Positions 36,677-41,275 of a stretch of 41,275 nucleotides of DNA are shown piece after piece (position 1 is the first letter of the stretch; every line of letters starts with the position of its first letter). The position numbers and the translations under genes are program-made. The stretch lies in assembly GCF_900492205.1 (NCBI RefSeq), contig NZ_UEYQ01000027.1, forward strand, positions 1 through 41,275, given 5' to 3'. The notes under the pieces are model-generated. The model was not told the origin of the DNA, did not search any database, and saw only the letters and a program-made list of their open reading frames with translations. Origin of the DNA: Ciceribacter sp. T2.26MG-112.2 (GTDB lineage: Bacteria > Pseudomonadota > Alphaproteobacteria > Rhizobiales > Rhizobiaceae).

Positions 36677-37594
36677 GTGAAAATCGGCGTCATCAGGAAT
36701 CCCGTCTCGGGCGGCCGTTCCGGCCGCGCGCGATGGCGGGGCATCAGTATTGCATTGGCCACGCATTTCGGCGAGCGCGAGGTTCGCGAAACCGCGCGCA
36801 GCGGTGACGCCGCACGATTGGCGATCGAACTGGTCGAGGCGGGGTGCGACCTCATCATCGCCGTCGGTGGCGACGGCACGATCGGCGACGTGGTCGACGG
36901 CCTGATGCGATCGGCGAGGCCGGGTACGGCATTTTCCTTCATCCCCACCGGTACGGGATGCGATTTCGCCCGCAACTTCGCTCTGCCGCGCGATCCGGAG
37001 GCCCTGGTCCGCCGGATCGCGGAGGCGCCGGTGCGCCGGATCGACGTCGCGCGCCTGACCGGTCCTTCCCTCGGCGGGCAAGAGGAGGCGCGGCACTTCG
37101 CCAACATCGCCAGCGTCGGCGTTTCAGGCCGCATCGTTCAGGCCGTCAACGGTCGTGGCCGGCGCGTGGCGAGCGGCTCTCTGCGTTTCTTTCTGTGCTC
37201 GGTGCGTGAGATCCTGCGCTACCGGCCCGAAACGGTGCGGGTGACTGTCGACGGGGAAGAAATATTCAAGGGGCCGGTGACGGTTGCGGCGGTCGCCAAC
37301 GGCGCCTGGTTCGGCGGCGGCATGCATGTCGTGCCCTTCGCCGATCTGGCCGACGGCCTGCTCGACATCGGCATCCTGCGCGGCGCAAGCAAGATGGGGG
37401 TGCTCGGCATACTGGCGCGCCTCTACTCCGCCTCGCATGTCGGCCACCCGCTAATCAGTTTCCATCGCGGCCGGGTCATCGACATCGAGCCGCTCGGCGA
37501 TCGGCCTGTGTCGATCGAGGCGGATGGCGAGGCGCTGGCCTTCGACCGGCTGCGCGTCGAGGTCATGCCTTCGGCGCTCAGCCTGAAGATCTGA
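36677..37594 (+). CDS. Diacylglycerol kinase-family lipid kinase
   Basis: This 305-residue protein has the DAGK catalytic domain with NPVSGG (8-13), the nucleotide-binding GGDGT (64-68) and FIPTGTGCDFARNF. The C-terminal region with ANGAWFGGGMHVVPFADLADG and a final EADGEAL is also typical. Relatives phosphorylate diacylglycerol, sphingosine-like lipids or undecaprenol; the substrate cannot be told. The start is a GTG at 36677 with AAGG close before it. It is convergent with the HAD phosphatase gene, 39 bases apart. Confidence 0.9.
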   Translation: MKIGVIRNPVSGGRSGRARWRGISIALATHFGEREVRETARSGDAARLAIELVEAGCDLIIAVGGDGTIGDVVDGLMRSARPGTAFSFIPTGTGCDFARNFALPRDPEALVRRIAEAPVRRIDVARLTGPSLGGQEEARHFANIASVGVSGRIVQAVNGRGRRVASGSLRFFLCSVREILRYRPETVRVTVDGEEIFKGPVTVAAVANGAWFGGGMHVVPFADLADGLLDIGILRGASKMGVLGILARLYSASHVGHPLISFHRGRVIDIEPLGDRPVSIEADGEALAFDRLRVEVMPSALSLKI

Positions 37595-37597
37595 ACG

Positions 37598-37612
37598 CCC
37601 GGCCTCGCCGGG
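37598..37612. terminator. Short hairpin between convergent kinase and HAD genes
   Basis: CCCGGC (37598-37603) and GCCGGG (37607-37612) form a 6-base stem with a 3-base loop, just after the kinase stop codon and before the HAD gene stop at 37634. This is a possible shared terminator without a T run. Confidence 0.3.
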
Positions 37613-37633
37613 GTCGCGGGGCTGCCATTCGTT

Positions 37634-38323
37634 TCAGAATACGCCGGCCCATTCCTCCATGGCGGCAATCACCGCCGGCAGGTCCACCATGCGCGAGATT
37701 ACCGTCTCGGCGCCGGCGTCCGTCAGCCGGTCGGCATGCGACGGATAGGTGTGCGAGGCGCCGGTAAAGCCGATCACCCGCATGCCGGCGGCGCGCGCCG
37801 CATGCACCCCGTGCACCGAATCCTCGATGACCACGACCTTGTCCGGCGAAACGCCGAACTTGGCCGCGCCATGCAGGAAGATGTCCGGCTTCGGCTTGAC
37901 CCGGTCGGCGCCGAGATCCTTGGCCGAAAAGATGTGCGGCGCAAAGAAGTCCTTGAGGCCGACCTTGGTCAGCATCATGTCGAGCCGCTCGGCCGAAGAA
38001 TTGGAGCAGATGCACCGCGGTCCCTTGATCCGGGCGAGTGCGAACTGAATGCCCTCGATGATCTTCACCTCGCGGGCGAGGCGCTGGTCGACCAGCTTTT
38101 CCGACTTGTCGAGCAGGCTTGCCGAAAGCGGAATGTCGACCTCCCGCTCGACGGCAAGCAGGATGTTCTTCCAGGTCATGCCGGCGAAGCGTTCGCCCAT
38201 TTCCTCGACCGAGATGGGATAGCCGGCCTCGGCGAGCAGCTTGGATTCGACCTTGGCCGCAATGATTTCGGAATCGACGAGCACGCCGTCGCAATCGAAG
38301 ATGGTGAGGTCGAAACCGCTCAT
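37634..38323 (-). CDS. HAD-superfamily phosphatase
   Basis: This 229-residue protein has the HAD motifs in order: DCDGVLVDSE (10-19, nucleophile Asp), a Ser-containing motif II (CICSNSS), Lys in KPKPDIFLHG, and the acidic motif IEDSVHGVHAA. A helical cap domain lies between motif I and II. This is the beta-phosphoglucomutase / sugar-phosphate phosphatase branch; the substrate is unknown. The start at 38323 is the ATG giving MSGFDLTIFDCDG; the longer open frame to 38380 is not conserved in character. Confidence 0.9.
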   Translation of the reverse strand: MSGFDLTIFDCDGVLVDSEIIAAKVESKLLAEAGYPISVEEMGERFAGMTWKNILLAVEREVDIPLSASLLDKSEKLVDQRLAREVKIIEGIQFALARIKGPRCICSNSSAERLDMMLTKVGLKDFFAPHIFSAKDLGADRVKPKPDIFLHGAAKFGVSPDKVVVIEDSVHGVHAARAAGMRVIGFTGASHTYPSHADRLTDAGAETVISRMVDLPAVIAAMEEWAGVF

Positions 38324-38402
38324 GGAAAGATCCGTCTTGTCGTCCTGGGAAGGCGCTTCCCCTACACGAGGCGGCGGCAAAGAACAATCGCCAAGTCGAT
38401 GC

Positions 38403-38984
38403 TCACACGGCGGGCACGGCCATTCCCGAGGCGAGCGACAGCAAATGGGATCTGAGGCCGGTCAGGTCGCGTCGCGGGCCGGTGTCCGGCTGCAAGAGGT
38501 CGGCGAGCCACACTCCGTCGGCCGCGAGCCGGACGATTTCGAGCATCGGAGCGCCGTCCGTTCCGCGATGGTCCGAAAGCCGGGCTTCCAGCCAGTCCGA
38601 CCACAGCTGGCGGAGCGCCGGCTCGGCAATCAGCGAAACAGACAAGGCGGCCCAGGGGCTTCGCAGGCCGAGTTCGTGATCGGCGAAGGCGGCGCGCACA
38701 TAGGCGCGCGTGAAGCGGCCATAGGCTTCCTCATCCGCTGTCATGTAGCCGTCGATCTCACGGCCGAGTTCCGCCAGCAGATCGGCAAATACCGCCTCGA
38801 TGAGGATCTGCTTGCTGGCGAAATGATGCAGCAGCCCGCCCTTGGTCACGCCCGCGGCGTCCGCGACGGCCTGCAGTGTGACGGCGGAAAGGCCGTTCTC
38901 GACAGCCAGCGTCGCTGCGCAGTCGAGCAGGGCGCGGCGCACCTGTTCGGGCTGCTTCTTGCGGCTGTAGGCATTGTCGCTCAT
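38403..38984 (-). CDS. TetR-family repressor of the adjacent SMR gene
   Basis: This 193-residue protein has a TetR DNA-binding domain near the N-terminus (ALLDCAATLAVENGLSAVTL, then ADAAGVTKGGLLHHFASKQI). The all-helical C-terminal part should bind a ligand. The ATG at 38984 overlaps the SMR transporter stop (ATGA), so transporter and regulator are co-translated, transporter first. A 9+9 base inverted repeat sits over the likely promoter of the pair (39364-39387) and is the natural operator. The inducer is unknown; small hydrophobic cations would fit an SMR pump. Confidence 0.9.
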   Translation of the reverse strand: MSDNAYSRKKQPEQVRRALLDCAATLAVENGLSAVTLQAVADAAGVTKGGLLHHFASKQILIEAVFADLLAELGREIDGYMTADEEAYGRFTRAYVRAAFADHELGLRSPWAALSVSLIAEPALRQLWSDWLEARLSDHRGTDGAPMLEIVRLAADGVWLADLLQPDTGPRRDLTGLRSHLLSLASGMAVPAV

Positions 38985-39328
38985 CCGTGCGCGACCGCAC
39001 TGGAAAACGTGTTCATCACCACGACGCCGGCGACGATCATGCCGATGCCGATGAGGGCCGGCATGTCGAGCGTCTGCTTGAACAGGGTGACGCTGATGAT
39101 CGCGGTCAGGATGATACCGAGCCCGCCCCACATGGCATAGGCAATCCCGAGCGGCATGCCTTTCAAGGCCTGCGACAGAAGGTAGAACGAGACGATATAG
39201 AGCCCGACCATGGCAGCCGTCGGCCAGGGCCGGGTGAACTGCGCCGATTGCTGGAGAAAGGCGGTGCCGGCCACTTCACAGACGATGGCGCCGGCCAGCG
39301 AGCCGTAGGCGAGAAGTACGGGGTTCAT
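38981..39328 (-). CDS. Small multidrug resistance (SMR) transporter
   Basis: This 115-residue protein has four membrane helices in the EmrE pattern. The conserved charged residue is Glu18 in GAIVCEVAGTAFLQQS, equivalent to Glu14 of EmrE, which couples proton and drug binding. PLGIAYAMWGGLGIILTAI is the family signature in helix 3. SMR proteins export quaternary ammonium compounds, guanidinium or polyamines; the subtype cannot be fixed by eye. GGAAAG precedes the ATG. It heads a two-gene transcript with the TetR regulator. Confidence 0.92.
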   Translation of the reverse strand: MNPVLLAYGSLAGAIVCEVAGTAFLQQSAQFTRPWPTAAMVGLYIVSFYLLSQALKGMPLGIAYAMWGGLGIILTAIISVTLFKQTLDMPALIGIGMIVAGVVVMNTFSSAVAHG

Positions 39329-39363
39329 CAGGGTTTCTTTCCGAAAACGGACAATTGTTCAGA

Positions 39364-39387
39364 AAGATACCGTATGGTCGGTATCTT
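39364..39387 (-). promoter_or_regulatory. TetR operator overlapping the SMR-tetR promoter
   Basis: AAGATACCG (39364-39372) and CGGTATCTT (39379-39387) are perfect 9-base inverted arms with a 6-base spacer, centred 47 bases before the SMR start. On the minus strand TTGCGA (39387-39392 region) and TATCTT are spaced by 17 bases as possible -35 and -10 elements, so the palindrome fills the space between them. A bound repressor would block the polymerase. TetR-family operators are commonly this kind of palindrome. Confidence 0.8.
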
Positions 39388-39496
39388 CGCAAGGGGCGTA
39401 TCGGCCGAGGCCGCCCGACACTGCTGACGCGGCGCTACACCGGGACGGTGTCCCTGATTCCTGCGACAGTCGTCCGGATCGATCAGGCTGGTCCTG

Positions 39497-40180
39497 TCAC
39501 GGCAGCGGGAACATCGCCGCAAACCGCCGCTCGCCCTCCGGCGAAAAGACGATCGCCCGGCTGCCGGCGGCGCGCCGCGCATGGCCGTGGTCGAGGAAGT
39601 GGGCGAGCAGCGCCTTGCCGAGTGCGCCGGAGAGATGGATGCGCCGCTCGCTCCAGTCGAGGCAGGCGCGGCAGAGCGGCCGGCGCTGCGCCTTGATGCC
39701 CGCAAGGTCGATGCCGTTGTCGCAGACCAGCGCCTCGCCGACGGGCGTCAGCTGCGGGTGCTCCTCCTCGCCGGCAATGGCACCTAGCCTTCGCAGGCTG
39801 TCGAGCATGCGCACGCCGTAATCGCCGGCGAGATGGTCGTAGCAGATCCTCGCCTTGCGCAGCGCCGGCTCCTTCGGCCCCGCCTTGTGGCGCACATGGC
39901 CGCGCGCGGCGGCAAAGCCCATCAGACCCTCGATCATGCGCCCGACAGCGGGGTCGGCCAGCGTGAAATAGCGGTGCCGGCCCTGCTTGCGCTGGGCCAG
40001 AAGCCCGCCTTCCTCGAGCTTGGCGAGATGCGAGCTGGCCGTCGGCAGGCCGATGCCGGCGGCGCCGGCAAGCTCGGTGGCGGTCAGCGCACGCCCGTCC
40101 ATCAGCGCCAGCAGCATGTTGGCGCGGGCGGGATCGCCGATCAGGGCGGCGAGGCGGGCAATGTCGGGTCCTTCGCTCAT
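39497..40180 (-). CDS. ArsR-family regulator with Cys-containing C-terminal domain
   Basis: This 227-residue protein has an ArsR-type winged helix at about 5-85 (LIGDPARANMLLALMDGRAL, TASSHLAKLEEGGLLAQRKQ, then GRHRYF). The extra C-terminal domain of about 130 residues is unusual for short ArsR proteins. It contains RICYDHLAG (111-119), Cys153, and CRACLDWSERR (170-180, Cys170 and Cys173), which could bind a metal or sense redox state. The start at 40180 directly abuts a 20-base palindrome, and no good ribosome binding site is visible, so the message may be leaderless. It is divergent from the NIPSNAP/monooxygenase-like pair. Confidence 0.88.
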   Translation of the reverse strand: MSEGPDIARLAALIGDPARANMLLALMDGRALTATELAGAAGIGLPTASSHLAKLEEGGLLAQRKQGRHRYFTLADPAVGRMIEGLMGFAAARGHVRHKAGPKEPALRKARICYDHLAGDYGVRMLDSLRRLGAIAGEEEHPQLTPVGEALVCDNGIDLAGIKAQRRPLCRACLDWSERRIHLSGALGKALLAHFLDHGHARRAAGSRAIVFSPEGERRFAAMFPLP

Positions 40181-40216
40181 GCTTCGATCGTAATCGAAGC
40201 ATTGCCGTCGGGCAAT
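40181..40216. promoter_or_regulatory. Twin palindromes, probable ArsR-type operators
   Basis: Two perfect inverted repeats lie end to end between the divergent genes. GCTTCGAT/ATCGAAGC with a 4-base centre fills 40181-40200, and ATTGCC/GGCAAT with a 4-base centre fills 40201-40216. The first touches the regulator's start codon. ArsR-family dimers bind such 12-2-12-like or shorter palindromes near promoters, so autoregulation and control of the 40264 operon are likely. Confidence 0.75.
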
Positions 40217-40263
40217 ATGCGAGGAGGGGGTATCAACTGGGTTACAGCATGAAAGGAAACTCC

Positions 40264-40593
40264 ATGATCACCTGCGTCATCCGCTACGAGATCGACCCAT
40301 TCGCCAAGGATGCCTTCACCACCTATGCCCGCAACTGGGGCGAGGCGATCCCGCGCTGCGGCGCCGATCTCGTCGGCTATTTCGCCCCGCATGAGGGCTC
40401 CGCCACCACGGCTTACGGCATCTACCACGTCAGGGATCTCGCAGCCTACGAAGCCTATCGCGCCCGGCTGGCCGCCGACCCGCTCGGCAAGGCCAATTAC
40501 GAATTCGCCCGCAATGCCCGCTTCATCCTGAAGGAGGACCGGCTCTTCCTCAAGTGCGTCTCCGGGCTCCCTGCGCTCATGGTGCAGCCATGA
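40264..40593 (+). CDS. NIPSNAP-family protein
   Basis: The protein has about 109 residues: MITCVIRYEIDPFAKDAFTT, then a middle with WGEAIPRCGADLVGYFAPHEGS and YGIYHVRDLAAYEAYRARL, then DPLGKANYEFARNARFILKED. This is the NIPSNAP pattern, a ferredoxin-like alpha/beta barrel of unknown biochemical role in bacteria. The ATG at 40264 has AAAGGA just upstream; another at 40249 is possible. It overlaps the next gene by 4 bases (ATGA) and is divergent from the ArsR-family gene with the twin palindromes between. Confidence 0.85.
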   Translation: MITCVIRYEIDPFAKDAFTTYARNWGEAIPRCGADLVGYFAPHEGSATTAYGIYHVRDLAAYEAYRARLAADPLGKANYEFARNARFILKEDRLFLKCVSGLPALMVQP

Positions 40594-40934
40594 TCGCGGT
40601 CATCTTCGAGGTGACGCCTTATCTCGGCGAGCGGCACCGCTATCTCGACCTCGCCGGTGACCTGCGGGCCAGGCTCGAAACGATGGACGGTTTCATCTCC
40701 GTCGAGCGCTTCGAGAGCCTTACCGTGCGCGGCAAGTTACTCTCCCTGTCCTTCTGGCGCGACGAAGCCGCGGTGCGCCGCTGGCGCGAGACGGAGGAGC
40801 ACCGCCAGGCGCAAATGGCCGGCCGCGGCGGCGTCTTCGCCGACTATCGCCTGCGGGTTGCCCATGTGCTGAGGGACTACGGGCTTCAAGAGCGGGAGGA
40901 GGCGCCGGAGGATAGTCGGGCGGTTCATGGGTGA
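40590..40934 (+). CDS. Antibiotic biosynthesis monooxygenase-like (ABM) protein
   Basis: This 114-residue protein has the ABM-domain pattern: MIAVIFEVTPYLGERHRYLD, DGFISVERFESLTVRGKLLS, LSFWRDEAAVRRWRETEEHR and a C-terminal DYRLRVAHVLRDYG. ABM-domain proteins form dimeric ferredoxin-like barrels. Some are cofactor-free monooxygenases or heme-degrading enzymes, but most are uncharacterised. Translationally coupled to the NIPSNAP gene. The shared fold and shared regulator suggest that both proteins handle one small-molecule substrate. Confidence 0.85.
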   Translation: MIAVIFEVTPYLGERHRYLDLAGDLRARLETMDGFISVERFESLTVRGKLLSLSFWRDEAAVRRWRETEEHRQAQMAGRGGVFADYRLRVAHVLRDYGLQEREEAPEDSRAVHG

Positions 40935-40990
40935 GGCTCTTGTCTCCAAGTCGAATATCTGCGGCAGAGGGGAGGGTGTCCGTCTGAAGC

Positions 40991-41140
40991 TACCCCCTTT
41001 GGCCTGCCGGCCATCTCCCCCACAAGGGGGGAGAAGACCCGGGGCATCGCCTTGCTCATGCTGTGAAGCCGGCGGTGGGCGGCTAAGCCCCTCCCCCTTG
41101 TGGGGAGGGGACTCTTCCCGCTGGGAGGGGTTGGGGAGGG
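40991..41140. repeat. GC-rich palindromic intergenic repeat at the right end
   Basis: TCTCCCCC ... GGGGGGAGA (about 41014-41034) and CCCCTCCCC/GGGGAGGGG (41088-41096/41102-41110, loop CTTGT) are strong hairpins. GGCC-TG-CCGGCC lies between 41001 and 41012, and further G-rich text (GGGAGGGGTTGGGGAGGGG) follows. These strings resemble the dispersed palindromic elements of rhizobial intergenic regions. Bases 40935-41275 otherwise show no convincing gene. Confidence 0.65.
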
Positions 41141-41171
41141 GAATCCTCCGACTCTGTGGGGAAAGGGAGAC

Positions 41172-41273
41172 CTATCGGAGAAGGAGGGGAGACTTCCCGT
41201 GACGACCAGTAGGGGATCTTTGTCGTAGGATGGCAACGATTTCGTCCTGATCGACCCGACCCCAGCCTGCCCC
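41172..41273 (-). CDS. Possible 3' end of a gene entering from the right edge
   Basis: One minus-strand frame enters from the right edge and reads 33 codons to a TAG at 41174-41172. It includes GWGRVDQDEIVAILRQRSP, which has a protein-like composition. It ends beside the repeat cluster. The piece is too short to identify and the other two frames are also open, so this may not be real. Confidence 0.2.
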   Translation of the reverse strand, partial: GAGWGRVDQDEIVAILRQRSPTGRHGKSPLLLR

Positions 41274-41275
41274 GC

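Noticed and set aside
40925..41236. 103-codon minus-strand frame over the right-end repeat
   Set aside because: It is made almost entirely of the palindromic repeat text, and other frames are equally open.

Overview
The window reads as a chromosomal segment of an alphaproteobacterium of the order Hyphomicrobiales, most likely a member of the Rhizobiaceae (Rhizobium, Sinorhizobium, Agrobacterium, Shinella or a relative). The GC content is high and genes are tightly packed. The gene neighbourhoods are typical of that family: aroC next to ribB, tldD-ialB divergent from the aa3 oxidase operon, surf1, ispH, thrB and rnhA, then thrC with an M16 peptidase. The small proteins DUF1344, IalB and CoxF are also typical. 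Three intergenic regions hold palindromic repeat clusters like those known from rhizobia. I see no rRNA, tRNA, CRISPR array, prophage or intact insertion sequence.

Layout. Bases 1-2811 hold the start of an unrecognised minus-strand gene, a gene-poor AT-richer stretch, and the minus-strand pair aroC-ribB. Bases 2950-9459 carry a membrane PAS-PAS-GGDEF-EAL protein, a secreted DUF1344 protein, a histidine phosphatase, fabI, a DnaJ-type co-chaperone with a Gln/Ala-rich linker, and a lipoprotein. Bases 9526-14891 carry pdxH, a polysaccharide deacetylase, a D,D-carboxypeptidase with a SPOR domain, a ParE-type toxin-antitoxin pair and tldD. Bases 15024-22489 carry ialB and, divergently, the aa3 cytochrome c oxidase operon (subunit II, subunit I, heme o synthase, CoxF, CtaG, subunit III). 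That operon ends in a clear intrinsic terminator and is followed by DUF983 and surf1. A perfect FNR/FixK-type box lies just upstream of the operon.

Bases 22580-29333 carry DUF1304, ispH, three tandem palindromic repeat units, a secreted DsrE-like protein, thrB-rnhA, a Dabb protein, a second palindrome cluster, a one-cysteine peroxiredoxin, an exported DsbD-alpha-like protein and YqgE. Bases 29385-35696 form a minus-strand series: thrC, M16 peptidase, GNAT acetyltransferase and a large 7TM-PAS-GGDEF-EAL protein, with the last two translationally coupled. Bases 36014-40934 carry a lipoprotein, a lipid kinase, a HAD phosphatase and two small self-contained regulatory modules. One is an SMR transporter with its TetR regulator and a visible operator. 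The other is an ArsR-like regulator divergent from two small alpha/beta-barrel proteins, with twin palindromes between them. The right end is a third palindrome cluster.

How the genes work together. Much of the window is core metabolism (riboflavin, chorismate, fatty acids, PLP, isoprenoids, threonine) and aerobic respiration. Two c-di-GMP enzymes, envelope-maintenance proteins and small accessory modules sit between these genes. The points I consider most worth following are the FNR/FixK box at the aa3 operon, the ArsR/NIPSNAP/monooxygenase-like module with its Cys-containing regulator, the TetR/SMR operator-promoter overlap, and the repeat units whose stems differ while their loop is kept. 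All functional names rest on reading motifs by eye; no database search was possible.
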